From Tubulanus polymorphus (taxonomy: Eukaryota; Nemertea; Palaeonemertea; Tubulaniformes; Tubulanidae), in contig NC_134031.1 of assembly GCF_964204645.1 (NCBI RefSeq), forward strand, positions 10,888,501 through 10,952,500: a DNA stretch of 64,000 bases, read 5' to 3'. The notes beneath the pieces are model-generated. The model made no database searches. It had not been told where the DNA came from and saw only the letters and a program-made list of their open reading frames with translations. Within the stretch, counting starts at the first letter, position 1, and every line of letters begins with the position of its first letter. A program made the position numbers and the translations under genes. Positions 9,994-21,390 of this stretch are shown in pieces.

Positions 9994-10391
9994 AATCCTA
10001 ATTCAAAATATTATAGAATTCACTGTATACTAATGGATGAGTGGATGAATTGGATGAATTGGATGAATTGGATGAGTGGATGAATGGATGAGTGTAATAA
10101 TATATATATTTTACTTTTTAACACATAAATTGGAAGAATAGTATGAGTATAAATATAATATTTATATTCTTTATTAAATTTAACACAATATATATATATT
10201 ATTAAAATAATATTTAAATATAGTATAAAATTGATAAAATAACTTCAAATCAAACTCTTACTGTTTAAAAAATAAAAAACATATGTAAATTATATATTAT
10301 TACACTCTTCCACTCTTCCACTCTTCCAACTCATCCAACTCATCCAACTCATCCATTCATCCATCAATATACAGTGAATTCTATAATCTTT
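9994..10391. repeat. Convergent-gene inverted repeat with GGATGAATT minisatellite
   Basis: Non-coding hinge between the rightward and leftward gene blocks. Arms of about 105 bp (10010-10114 and 10285-10388) are inverted copies: each starts ATAGAATTCACTGTATA and continues with tandem GGATGA(AT/GT)TGGATGA units. The two ATPase/zinc-finger stop codons sit just outside the arms. The middle 170 bp is AT-rich. Possible bidirectional transcription end or replication structure. Confidence 0.8.
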
Positions 10392-11423
10392 TTAATTTTC
10401 ATTTTCATATTTTTCTTTAAGCTTATTGTATTCTAAATATATATCCCTTTGCATTTTCTTTGGTATAATTCCTAAATAATTCTCGAGTTTATATTTCCTG
10501 AATGTTTCTCTTGAAAATATTTTTGGAATATAATTTTCGATTTCAGTTTTAGATGGATGTTTATTTAAAAATTCTCTAAAATCATCATATTTAAGTTCAA
10601 ATAAGTTCATTGCATAAGTAACATTTGGTTTAAAGTTATCTAACTTTTTCAATATGGTAACTATATCATTACTCAATAAATAATCTATAAATGTTTTTCT
10701 ATACCACCGATAATCTAATATATTCTTATTATTAAATTTTGGATTTATAACTGTTGGATTTTCTATTACATTATCTGTACCAATATGTTTAATTGAGTAT
10801 TTATGATTCAATTGTTTATCATATATTACATATTCTTTACATTTTTCACACCAAGATTTAAATACTTGTATTGCATGGGCTGAATCATTTCCACCTTTTG
10901 TTTTTAATTTATAATGTTTTGCCCAATTAGCCTTTGTTATACATTCATTACAGAAGGCACAATAATTCTGATCCTCTTTGCATTTATCTTTATATATATT
11001 GGCATATGTTTTTACTAATTGTAAAATATGTTCATCTTTTTTGATGTGTAATAAATAATCATTATAATTATCAAAATCTTCTTCACAATACATACATCTA
11101 ATGTTATCTTTTGGTTGAACATTTGATTTTTCTATTTTAGGTTCAATATTATATTCTATTTTTGTTTCAATCTTATCATCATTCGATGTAGAAGGTATAA
11201 CATTATCTTCTATTTTATATTCAATATCATTCTTATCTTCTATTTTAGGTTCAATATTATCTTCTATTTTTGTTTCAATATTCTTATCTATTTTACTTAT
11301 TCTATATTTGAATTGATTAAAGTAATCTCCAAAATACTTACTGTATTCATCATAAGGTAATATATAATATATATCTGATATCATTTCACTTGGAGATTGT
11401 ATTTCATATATTCCACCTTCCAT
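10392..11423 (-). CDS. Zinc-finger protein of Polinton late block
   Basis: 343 residues. The N-terminal third is low complexity with repeated IETKIEDNIEPKIED-type units. Three CxxC...H-type fingers follow: RCMYCEEDF...H (about residue 108), NYCAFCNECI...H (about 155) and SWCEKCKEYV...H (about 190). The C-terminal half is helical with no motif I recognise. Open in this copy, while copy 2 has a stop near residue 25. Last gene of the leftward block, 32 bp beyond the capsid gene. Probably nucleic-acid binding. Confidence 0.68.
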   Translation of the reverse strand: MEGGIYEIQSPSEMISDIYYILPYDEYSKYFGDYFNQFKYRISKIDKNIETKIEDNIEPKIEDKNDIEYKIEDNVIPSTSNDDKIETKIEYNIEPKIEKSNVQPKDNIRCMYCEEDFDNYNDYLLHIKKDEHILQLVKTYANIYKDKCKEDQNYCAFCNECITKANWAKHYKLKTKGGNDSAHAIQVFKSWCEKCKEYVIYDKQLNHKYSIKHIGTDNVIENPTVINPKFNNKNILDYRWYRKTFIDYLLSNDIVTILKKLDNFKPNVTYAMNLFELKYDDFREFLNKHPSKTEIENYIPKIFSRETFRKYKLENYLGIIPKKMQRDIYLEYNKLKEKYENEN

Positions 11424-11455
11424 TTAATATAAGATTTTTTATTAAAGTTAAAATT

Positions 11456-12703
11456 TTAATACATAACACTATCTAATTGTGAATTTACAATATTTAATTG
11501 CGCGTCAGATATAATATAAATGTGCATTTTAAAATTTTTGATTCCTTTTTTCTTTGTTATGAATAATTGTATTCCATCTTTTGTATTTTGTAGTTTTTTC
11601 CCAGAACCATGTAATGAATTATCTTCAGTTGTTCTAAAATCTAACCATAATGCATATTTATTACCGGTATAATAATCAATTTGATTAATGTTACAATTTT
11701 CAAATGATTTCACTTTTTCATTCATAAAATGTTTTTTAATTTCTACCCATTGATCAATCATTCTCATTCCTTGACAGAATATTTTATTCGCTATTCCTTC
11801 GATAGTTATTTCTACTTTTGTTATTTCGGGATTATAATAATTATCAACATTTATTGCACCATTAGTATACGTTCCAATGGTAAAAAATATTAATATACCT
11901 TTAATAGATCTTCTAGGAAAGTTAATATTCTCATTAATTATTTCATCATTTGCATTAATAGTTACAGTTTTAAATTTATCAATATAATCATATAATAATG
12001 AAAACCCTTGATTATATTTAGTTTGAATTATACTTGAAATATTTTCATCAGTTACTGTATCATATTCTAAACATATATTCGATAATTTATAACTCATATC
12101 TTTAACAACACTAGATAATACAATTTCATTTACAGGAGCAAGTGTTATCTCAAATATAATATCTTCTTGAATTGCGTATTTATATAAAGGTGCATTATTA
12201 TTTATCAATTCAAAGTCTAATGGAATTTTATATTTGCTTCCATATATACTTTTTATCAATTTATCTACATCATTTGTTAATATTGCGCTATTAGCTTCTG
12301 ATCTTAATTTATTTTGGTTTTCTGATTGAATTCCTTGAAATATCATATTATTTCTATTTTCTTTAGTTAACCATAAATCTTTATAATGCATAAATAAATT
12401 ATAATCATCTAATGAGAAAACTGTTTCTGGACCAATCTTTATTGTTAACTTTTTAATCAAATATCTTCCAACATTATCAACAACATAATTATTATTATTA
12501 CCGATTACTTTTATATCAGCTGATAAATAAATACTATTTGGAACATAAAAAGTATTTTGTGTTAATCTAGGAATTCTAACATATAAAGTTTCATCGGGAT
12601 TAATATTTGAAGGGTTATGAGTAATTATATGATGTGATCTTTCTGCTTTAATAGCATTAGATATTCTATGATTCTTCGAAGGACTTATATAACTCCCACT
12701 CAT
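11456..12703 (-). CDS. MCP: Major capsid protein (double jelly-roll)
   Basis: 415 residues. The sequence pattern is that of Polinton/adintovirus hexon-type capsid proteins: LYVRIPRLTQNTFYVPNS near residue 40, GRYLIKKLTIKIGPE near 80, DDYNLFMHYKDLWLT near 97, IPLDFELINN near 160 and RSIKGILIFFT near 265. It would form the icosahedral shell. Open and identical to the 38719-39966 copy. The start ATG lies in the motif TTTTTTTGTTAAATAAATG shared by neighbouring late-block genes. Confidence 0.88.
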   Translation of the reverse strand: MSGSYISPSKNHRISNAIKAERSHHIITHNPSNINPDETLYVRIPRLTQNTFYVPNSIYLSADIKVIGNNNNYVVDNVGRYLIKKLTIKIGPETVFSLDDYNLFMHYKDLWLTKENRNNMIFQGIQSENQNKLRSEANSAILTNDVDKLIKSIYGSKYKIPLDFELINNNAPLYKYAIQEDIIFEITLAPVNEIVLSSVVKDMSYKLSNICLEYDTVTDENISSIIQTKYNQGFSLLYDYIDKFKTVTINANDEIINENINFPRRSIKGILIFFTIGTYTNGAINVDNYYNPEITKVEITIEGIANKIFCQGMRMIDQWVEIKKHFMNEKVKSFENCNINQIDYYTGNKYALWLDFRTTEDNSLHGSGKKLQNTKDGIQLFITKKKGIKNFKMHIYIISDAQLNIVNSQLDSVMY

Positions 12704-12747
12704 TTATTTAACAAAAAAATTAATTATTTATTTTTTGATATCATGGT

Positions 12748-14223
12748 TTACTTGATATTTTTTGATATCATATTCACTAACCCAAAAATAATTGCACTTA
12801 CAACTGTAATTAAAAATAAAATAATATGTTCAGCAGCAAAGTTAAGAATATTACCTGCAGATTTCAATATAAAACCAACAATTGAAGCAATAACTCCTGG
12901 TAAAGCTGCAGCAGATTTTTTAGATAGTTCCCATAAATATTTTGCTAATTTCTTTAAACCATCTTTAACTTTATCTTGTATAGAATTATTACCTGGAGGT
13001 TTATCTGGTTTATTGGGAGTAGGTGTAGATTTCAAAGCATTTGATATTGCTAAACCAATTGTTGTAAATAACATAGTTACAGCTGTTAGAATTGAAAGAA
13101 TTGTTATTCCTTCTAATTTAAATAATAACTTTATTCTGTCTTTTAATGATATTTCAGAATTTGGTTTAATCAACAAATCTTTAAAAATAACTTTTAATCT
13201 ATTTATATTATAATCATATGATTTTAATAATAATTTGATTTCTTCTTTTTGTAATTCTATGTTATATTCTAAATCATCAATTTCTTTTTCTAAATATGCA
13301 TTTCTTTTTTTAAATTCAATTTCTTCAATAACTTTATTATCTCTATCTAATTTTAATTGTTCTATTTCTTTATTTTTATCAGTTCTTTCTTTTTCTAAAG
13401 TTCTAATTTTAAAATCTCTTATACTTTTATCATGCGCAATTTTATCAGATGCAAGTCTTATACTAATAATTTCTCTAATTGCTTTATCAGAAAATATATC
13501 TAAATCTTCTAATTCTTGATCTGTTGCATCAAGTAACCCATTCGGTAAAAGTTTTTCAATTGGAACTTTATTTGATTTAAGTTTACTAGTTTTGGAAGTT
13601 ATATTCTGTTCAGAAGTTGTTTCTGTTTCTAAATTATTATCGATTGTTTCAAATAATTCATTAATTCTTTGTTTAAATACTCTTTCATTTTTAATAATTT
13701 CTTCTTGTGTTACATCTTCTGGTTCATTACTATTTCTTATTCTTTTAATTCTAGATAGGTCTAACTTAAGCAAAGTTGATTCTGCTAATATTTTTTCTTG
13801 TTTTTTATAAGAGATATCAATATAATAATCATCTTTCAAACGATAATAATATTCACCATCTAAAAACTTTAATTCTTGTACTAAAAGTCTAGCGCCTCTG
13901 GTATTGATATTATATCCAGATTTTTCAAATATAGGTTTGAAATTATAAATATATTCATTATATTTTTAATTTTGTTTTACTAAATCTGGATTTTCATTTT
14001 CAGGATTTATTCTCGATCTAGTTCTTCTATCAAATTCATCTGTTGATTGACCTTTAGAACCACTATCTGCTAAATTAGAATTATATGCTGATTCATCATC
14101 ATTATCAATATTAGTTTCATTAAATTAGTTTCATTTATTAGGTTGTGGTTCATCATCAATATATCCTTCATCATTATTTCCCATTTCTCCCATTTCATAA
14201 TCTTCTCCACCTTCTACATCCAT
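12748..14223 (-). pseudogene. Coiled-coil/membrane virion-type protein, in-frame stops
   Basis: Long frame of about 490 codons interrupted near the N-terminus by several stops; the open part is 12748-13839. The order is an acidic N-terminus, a region GARLLVQELKFLDGEY, a heptad-rich coiled coil (EKERTDKNKEIEQLKLDRDN and onward) and a C-terminal hydrophobic region with PTPNKPDKPP followed by LPGVIASIVGFILKSAG and IILFLITVVSAIIFGLVNMI. A membrane-interacting capsid-interior or entry role is plausible but unproven. Conserved between C and D. Confidence 0.6.
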
Positions 14224-14239
14224 TTACATAATAAAAAAA

Positions 14240-15269
14240 TTAAAATTTAAAATATAATATTCCTCCGATTACAATTCCTATACAAGTTATAGCTAATTTA
14301 GTATTTTCATGGGATTTATTATCATCATTTAGTTTAATTATATCATGTTGAATTTTATCAGTTTTTATATCTTCTGATGTATTGTAATCTTTTATTTTAG
14401 AATCATTAACCAATTTAATATTCTCAGTTTTAGTTTCAGTTGATTGAATGTGTTTTTTATTTTTTTCACCTTCCATTAATTTTGGAGCAGTAATAATCTT
14501 TTTATTTATATCATTCAATCCAAATGAATTATTTATTGTTGCAGTTTTAATTAGATTATTATAACCAATTATGTTTCCCATCTTTAGTACTAAATCATTA
14601 GAAATAATTAATAGATTAGGGCCTATACAATAATTAAGTCTTACATGAGATTTATCTAAATAATTTTGATATCTTATAATGTTTTCTGGAATCGATCTAT
14701 TTTTATCATTATGTATGGAATCTTCAAATAAAACTTTAAATTGTTTTTGTGTATCGAATGATGTATTCAAATTTCCAATTATTGGTGATCTTGTTTCAAC
14801 TTGTGATCCTAGAATACAAATCAAATAAGTTCTAATAGATTGATTTATTCTTTCTATACCTGATTTAGTAAAACCTTCACTATTTTCTAAAATAAAATAT
14901 ACCCAACCATTATTGTTTTCTTGTTTTAAATTATCATAAAATTTTGGTAATTTATTGAAATTTAATGTTTCTAAATCCTTTGTTTCTATTTTACCATAAC
15001 CTAATTTTTTATTATAGATATTATAAAAACTATTAGATGGTATAGGAAGTGCACAATATTCTGCAATCTTTCTAGGGCAAGGAAGTGATCTTATTGTTCC
15101 AGTTTTTGTTCTAAAATCAGAATTATTTATATCTATATTAAATTCATTACAAATTTTATAAAACTTTGATAAATTAATATTATTATCTAATTCTTTAAAA
15201 TATCTAGATCCTGGTAAAGCGCACTCTAATTCATTTAATATTATTCTGATTTGAAAGTATGTATGAAAT
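14240..15269 (-). pseudogene. Conserved Polinton protein, N-terminus lost at breakpoint
   Basis: Corresponds to residues about 121-462 of the intact copy at 41503-42891, ending in a single C-terminal membrane anchor (AITCIGIVIGGILYF). At 15270 the sequence switches to unrelated DNA, and the open frame runs on into it to 15364, so the first 32 residues of the apparent ORF are artificial. This marks the right limit of the duplicated block. Confidence 0.8.
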
Positions 15270-15762
15270 ATATAACATAGGAAAAACCAGCTGCATCGAC
15301 TTTGAAAAGCCTCAACTTTCCCAAGAGCGTCTCTACCCCATACTCCATCTATCTGATAACCCACGCAATTTACTGTTCAGGATACAATTTTCAGTTTTTT
15401 ATTTTCTTCTGCAGCCCATCGAGGTTATCATCAAAGTTGAAAATAATCAAATAAAAAACGAATTTCAAATCATTTTGTTCCAGTCCATCTTAAAATGCAA
15501 ACAAAAAATATTTCAACCCACGAAAAGGAACTACGTACGTGGTAGATGCGATCAACCAAAAGCCCATTCAAGAATATTCAATATATTCTAGTTTTAAAAT
15601 TGTATATAGTTTCAGTTGCAATGTCAAAGGTGATCTGCTTTTGTGCAAAATGTCATGGCAATATGGTGTGCCGCAGAACCCGGAAAAAGCACAGGAGAAA
15701 ATTTGAAGATGTTCCAATTAACGACAGCACAAAAGAATTAAAGGCAAGTCCTAATGGCTGGG
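15270..15762. other. Non-Polinton DNA between C' and D
   Basis: About 490 bp with no similarity to the Polintons or the flank in this window. Its composition is less AT-rich. On the + strand an ORF beginning at 15621 reads ICFCAKCHGNMVCRRTRKKH, a CxxC...H pattern often seen at the N-terminus of CACTA-like and related transposase proteins; it runs into the Polinton terminus at 15763. Family assignment is weak. The breakpoint at 15269/15270 and the intact terminus at 15763 bound the piece. Confidence 0.45.
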
Positions 15763-15808
15763 AGTAATAGGGGTTTAGTTGTTTCATACCAAAGGTCGAA
15801 GGGTCGAG
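15763..15808 (+). repeat. Truncated left TIR of Polinton D
   Basis: AGTAATAGGGG, then TTTAGTTG, ATACC and AAAGGTCGAAGGGTCGAG as in the outer arm of the C palindrome. The rest of the palindrome and the CCAAT array are deleted. The next bases contain ATTACTCTTAAAATATTCATA, also found just inside the palindrome of element A, so the whole hairpin was removed cleanly. Confidence 0.75.
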
Positions 15809-15909
15809 TGAGTAAAAAATAAAAATTACTCTTAAAATATTCATATATATGAATAAAATATAAATGAATAACTTCTAAAATCAATTTTAATAAAAAATTT
15901 GATATTAAA

Positions 15910-18761
15910 ATGGAAGCAAATAAGTACTACTGCCCAACATGTAATATCAATATAGATAAATCCCAAAAATCAAGACACAATAAAACTAAAACACATTTAG
16001 AGAATAAATTGAAACTAGAGTATGAAGATGATATATTAGAAACTAAATTAGAAGAATTAAAGAATGAAAAAGAAACATATAAATGTGATACATGTAATCA
16101 ATCATTCAGTGATAAAAGATATTATAATGAACATTTAAAATCTTAAAGCCATATTAGAAATATGAATAATGATATTTTAGGTGAAAATTATTTTGATGAA
16201 GATAACGATAAGAAACATAAGACAATTAAAAGAATAAGAAATAAATTAAACAATAAAAGACCATACATGGAAGATGTAAGAAATTATATAAATTCATTAG
16301 ATAATAAAAAAGATATAGAGATAACCGTAGCATTTAGAAGTGATATTGGCCCAGCAGCTATTGAGTTTAAATTTCATAAAGGAAAAACATTAGAAGAAAA
16401 TAAAAAACATTTAGAAAATATGAAAAATATTATAAAAATAATTACTGATGTTGAATATCCTAAAATAAGTATATCTTCTAAAGTTAAATTCATAAAATCT
16501 GAAGATAAACCAATATATAATATAAATTCTCATTCACAACATATTATTTCAAAACAACATATAGATGATAAATTAGATAAATGTTATAATGAAGTAAAAG
16601 CTGCGCATGAGAATTGTAACTTACAAGCTAAGAAAATTAACTTTGTACCAGTTATATTTCATAATCTATCAGGATATGATGCGCATTTATTCATCAAACA
16701 GTTATGCCATAAAATAGAAGAAATCAATAATGAAATAGAAAGATTAAATTCAAATAGATCAAAAGATAAAATACCAACTTATAAATTTAAAATGTTAGCT
16801 AGAACATCTGAGAATTATATATCATTCCAATTTGGTTGCCTAAGATTTATAGATTCATATAGATTTTTAAATAGTTCATTAGATAACTTATCAAAATCAC
16901 TAGTTGATGATGAATTAAAAATATTAAAGCAACACTATCCAAATAATGATGATTTCCAATTAATGAGATATAAAGGCGCAATTCCATATTCTTTCTATAA
17001 AAATCATGATGATTTTAACATAACTGAATTATTGAAAGAACAATTCTATGATGAATTAAAAAATGAATATGTTAAAGATGAAGTCTATAATAGAACATTG
17101 ATTATTTGGAATCATTTCAAAATAGAAAATCATGGGCAATTAGTAGATTCATATCTCAAATCAGATGAATTATTATTAATTGATATATTTGAAAGGTTTA
17201 GAGATGTAAACCTAAAATATTTTAATATTGATCCTTGTCATTGTTATTCAAGTCCAGGATTAACATGGGATTGTGGATTAAAATTTACAGATATAAAAAT
17301 GGATTTGTTAACAAATATAGATCAATTATTATTATTTGAAAAATCTATAAGAGGAGGAGTTTCAGGTGTATTAGGGGATAGATATTTCAATGTAAATGAT
17401 AACCCTGGATATAAGTTATTATATATACATGCAAATAATTTGTATGGTTGGGCAATGATGGAACCACAACCTTATGGAGTATTTGAAATAAGTGAAGTTT
17501 CACAACATGAAAATAATGATAAATTTGATTGGAAGAAAAGAATCCTAGATATTGCAGATGATTCAGATACTGGTTACTTCTTTGTTGTAGATTTAGAATA
17601 TCCTGAACATATTAAATTTAAATCTAGAAATCTAGCATACTGTCCAGAACATAAAACTGTAACTCATGAAGAATTATCAAATTACCAAAAATGAATTAAA
17701 CCTGAAAATCATATTCATACAGAAAAGGTAATGGTAACTCAAGAAGATAAATATAATTATGTAGTACATTTTAGAATGTTAAAATTTTATCTAAAACAAG
17801 GAATGATCCTAAAAAAGTACATAGTTATATTTCATTTAGTCAATCTAAGTGGTTAGAAAAATATATAGATTTTAACACCAAACAGAGAACTGAAGCTAAA
17901 ACTGATTTCGAAAAAGATTTCTTCAAACTAATGAATAATGCATTCTATGGTAAGACTTGTGAAAATATTAGAAATAGAAATGATATTGAGTTAGTTAGTA
18001 ATGGTAAAAGGATAAGGCATTTACAATCATATCCTAAGTTTTTAGGTAACAGAATATTTGATGAAAATTTAGCTGCAGTTAAAATGAGAAGAACATCAAT
18101 TAAATTTAATAAACCAATCTATGTTGGTGCTTCAGTTTTAGAATTATCAAAGTTATTAATGTATGAATTCTATTATAATGTATTACAACCACTTTTTGGA
18201 GAAAAACATATAGAAATCTTATATTTTGATACTGACAGTTAAATATTAAAGATAAAAACTAATAACATAACTGATGATTTAAAAACATTAAAACATCATT
18301 TTGATTTCAGCAATTATCCTAAAAATCATGAATTGTTTAGCAATGATAATAAAAAAGTTCTCGGTAAATTCAAAGATGAATTAGGTGGTGAAGAAATGAT
18401 TGAATTCATCGGTATTAGATCTAAAATGTATTCATATAAAACTTAAGAACATGAAGCTAAAAAGTTAAAAGGAATAACCAAAAGTGTAGTAGAAAAGAAT
18501 ATTCATTTCAAAGATTACATCAATTGTATATTCAATGAAGAAGTTAGAAAACATAAGATGAGATGTTTAAGATCTGAAGATCATGAAATGTTTATTGAAG
18601 AAATTGAAAAGATAAGTCTAAACCCATTTGATGATAAAAGATATATTTTAGATGATGGAATTCATACAGTTGCTTATGGTGGTAATTTAGATGAATACTT
18701 AAAATTTAAAAGAGAAGAAACAAAAGAGAACGAGATAATGAAAAGAATTCTAACGTGTTAA
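15910..18761 (+). pseudogene. polB: Protein-primed DNA polymerase B of Polinton D, dead
   Basis: N-terminal zinc fingers (YYCPTCNI, YKCDTCNQ), ExoII-type NLSGYDAHLF, palm motif A region YIHANNLYGWAM, motif B NNAFYGKTCEN and motif C YFDTDS. Damage: stop TAA at about 16144; a large in-frame deletion after CYNEVK that removes the ExoI region present in C; the motif A Asp (DANNLYG in C) replaced by His; TGA at 17692; a one-base loss near 17812; TAA at 18240 right after motif C; another stop near 18445. About 400 codons shorter than C. Confidence 0.88.
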
Positions 18762-18790
18762 TCAAATTTTAATAAAAATATGTTATTAAA

Positions 18791-19112
18791 ATGGAGAGTA
18801 AACAAACACACAGTGAGAACAACAAATTATTTCTTGATAGAATAAAAGATACTTCAAATGTCAAATCAGTAGATAATAAATTTAAGAAGTTAAAAGAATT
18901 AATAATCCATAAGAAATATCTAATTACAAATATTGATACAGTTACTAACAAATATGGAGATAAATTAGTTATACACTTAGAATATGAAGGATTAAAAGGA
19001 AATACATATAAATTCAGAACATATTTACCAGATAGAATTATGTTCTGGTGATTTCTATTTCGTATACAAAGGTAAGAATGAAAAAGGGCACCATGAAATA
19101 GATTTCGAATAA
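18791..19112 (+). pseudogene. Small conserved Polinton protein, internal deletion
   Basis: Counterpart of the intact 113-residue protein at 45168-45509. The open frame is 18791-19051. A deletion of about 28 bp after YLPDR removes the segment following it and shifts the frame; the ending (YKGKNEKGHHEIDFE) is readable to 19112. Function unknown. Confidence 0.7.
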
Positions 19113-19129
19113 GAAAATATGTAAAATAA

Positions 19130-19886
19130 ATGGCGGAATTAAAAGAATACAGAATATTTGTTGGTTCAAGAAACTTACAAATTATAAATCACATAATTTA
19201 CTAGTTCAATTAGATAGAGAATTTAAGAATTGTGTAGATTTAAAATTAGTAAATATAAGTTTATGTAATTCTTTTTATAATATATCGGATAAAACTATTG
19301 AAGATAATACTGTTTTAATTCATATTAGAAATGTAGATAAATGGTTTCATCTAATTTTAAAACCAGGATTATATAATTTAGAAACATTAACTCAAGAAAT
19401 TAATCGAAGAGCACGGTTGAAAATTAGAAGAGATGATAAATTTTTAATTAGATTTATAAAAAGTGATAGCACAAATAAAATTAAATAAAGGTATATGATG
19501 AAAGTCAACATGCATTTATGGTAAAAAAACCTATAGCTAAACTGTTAGGAATTGTACCAGATACTGTTACAGGAAACGTAGATGGTAAATCAAATATAAT
19601 ACCTTTTACACACTTTTATATTTATTGCAATTTAATTGATCCTACAAAAACATTTGAAGCAACTAAAGATACAATTTGTAGTTCTAGTATACTAAATATT
19701 TTACCGCTAAAAAATGTTAAACAATTTGGAACTCAAATAAATTATAATTTAGCTGAATGTGATTTTAAACCTTGTATTCCTCAATTTAATAATTTTAAAT
19801 TAGAAATAAGAAATCACAATGGATACTTAATTGATTTGAATAACTCTCCTGTAATTTATGAATTAGTTATAAGATGTAGAGAGTAA
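19130..19886 (+). pseudogene. Penton-like minor capsid protein of Polinton D, frameshifted
   Basis: Counterpart of 44392-45150. Two single-A losses (near 19170 and 19484) break the frame; the C-terminal part 19518-19886 is open and contains AKLLGI, TNVIPFTHFYIYCN-like strand, SILNILPLKN and a final LEIRNHNGYLIDL...YELVIRC strand typical of the single jelly-roll penton protein. Confidence 0.78.
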
Positions 19887-19902
19887 TTTTTTCACTATAT
19901 AA

Positions 19903-20259
19903 ATGAATATAACTGTTGGGCCGAGCATATGTTTTTGATTTGATTTTAAACGTGAGAAAGAAATGAAATTTAACATTAATGATGTAATTACACATATTGA
20001 AAATATTGCATTTTCTAATGAAACAACATTTGAGTATGAAACAACAATAGATAAAGAAACTTTAAATGTAGAAAAGATTACTAATTTAATTAGAGAATCT
20101 TTGAGATTTTATGAATTAGATGAAGATTTTATCATCGATGATATTAAAAAAATAATAATTGAAATATATACAAATGAAACTAGTAATAAAATAAATGTTG
20201 ATTTAATCATAAATAAGTTAACTAAATATTTTGATGAAAGTAATTTTTTTGATAAATAA
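19903..20259 (+). pseudogene. Small acidic Polinton ORF, N-terminal stops
   Basis: Matches the 113-residue ORF at 44033-44374. It starts in the usual ATATAAATG context, but TGA, TGA and TAA occur soon after SICF; an internal Met at 19963 leaves a 98-residue open part. Helical, no known domain. Confidence 0.6.
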
Positions 20260-20481
20260 ATGAGAGATAATAAGTGGATAATAACTGGATTATATAATGG
20301 AGCATTACTATCGGTTGGAACTGTTAGTTATTCAATGGTATTGAAAAAAGTATTTAAAATGGGAAGTATTAATGCTGATAGATTTGATATAAATGATATC
20401 TTAAAATTAACATTAGCAGTTACTTTATCTAATTTAACTATTGATTATTTGGAAAAACAAAAATATATTCCTCCCATATAA
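20260..20481 (+). CDS. Small membrane protein, 73 residues (intact in D)
   Basis: Immediately follows the previous stop (ATAAATGAG). Two hydrophobic stretches (ITGLYNGALLSVGTVSYSMVL and LKLTLAVTLSNLTI). The C copy at 43811-44032 carries an in-frame stop, so D keeps the better version. Function unknown. Confidence 0.6.
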   Translation: MRDNKWIITGLYNGALLSVGTVSYSMVLKKVFKMGSINADRFDINDILKLTLAVTLSNLTIDYLEKQKYIPPI

Positions 20482-20505
20482 ATGCGTAATTATTTTACTA
20501 AATAA

Positions 20506-20929
20506 ATGGCTTCTGCAGTTATAACTATTATAGGATCAACAATTGTTAACGCTTTAGCATTTACTGGTGGTGGTTATTTATTTAAGCATATTGATAAAAA
20601 TGGTTCATTAACAGAACAAAAAAGACATAACTTAGCATTAGAAAAATACAATAAAGCAGCAGAAGAATATAGAGAAAAGAGGCAAATACTATATGGATTA
20701 TATTAACAAAGAATTATATGATCAGAAGATTTCACATAGAGATTTTCAATCAGTTGATGATGCAATGAGTTTATATAACGCAGTAAGCAAGAAAGAAAAA
20801 TTACATCTACACAAACCTAAATGATCAGATTATTATACCCCAAGTAATGAACAGAAGAAATATGAAATAATATGGATTTTAGGTGGAACTGTTATTGTTA
20901 TATTTGTAGCGTATAAATTTACTAATTAG
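20506..20929 (+). pseudogene. Conserved two-membrane-segment protein, frameshifted
   Basis: Counterpart of 43363-43785. The open part 20506-20706 has the N-terminal hydrophobic segment (VITIIGSTIVNALAFTGGGYLF) and the KYNKAAEEYREKR helix; a shift near 20687 then breaks it, and a TGA follows near 20822. The C-terminal membrane segment is readable to 20929. Confidence 0.68.
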
Positions 20930-20948
20930 TATTTTTTTTGCTAAATAA

Positions 20949-21374
20949 ATGGATGATAATATTGATATTATTCCTCATGATATAAATAAAACTAAATTAA
21001 AAACATATTTAGAAAAACAAATATGAGAATTTGAAAGTGACTTAAAGTTAAAAAAGAAAAAATATTTAAAAAGTAAAATTATATATTATTTGATTATCAG
21101 TGGTTCGGTTACAATTAGTTTTGTAATAACATTTCTAGCAATATTCAGCCCATTAACACCTTTAGCTATATCAATTGGCGTATTAGGATTAAGTTCAAGT
21201 GTTTTAACTGGTATAAGTTCAAAATTAAATATAAAAAGTAATAAAGAAAAAATTAAAACTAATATAAAAGAAATTAATAAATTAAAGAATACACTAGATT
21301 ATATTATAAGTTTAAATGGCCATATAACAGTTGAAGAACAAGATAAATTACTAAAAGAATTAATAAATTATTAA
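20949..21374 (+). pseudogene. Helical membrane protein, one nonsense codon
   Basis: Counterpart of 42909-43343. TGA replaces a Leu codon near position 21025. Downstream the frame is open (21090-21374) with a long hydrophobic hairpin (VTISFVITFLAIFSPLTPLAISIGVLGL) and a helical tail. It starts at ATG in TTGCTAAATAAATGG. Confidence 0.65.
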
Positions 21375-21390
21375 TTTTTTAATTATATAA

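Larger units (their letters stand above)
5303..15269 (+). mobile_element. Polinton C' (left 10 kb, truncated on the right)
   Basis: Matches 32568-42532 of the complete element C almost base for base, including the terminal palindrome and the upstream target duplication TACATC. The identity ends abruptly after GTATGAAAT at 15269, inside a capsid-region gene. The penton, polymerase and right TIR are missing; unrelated sequence follows. Because it shares insertion site and flank with C it is a duplicate of one insertion event, not an independent insertion. Confidence 0.92.

Noticed and set aside
13235-13810. Plus-strand frames with Ser/Leu/Ile-rich hydrophobic translations
   Set aside because: They are antisense shadows of the coiled-coil gene at 12748-14223.
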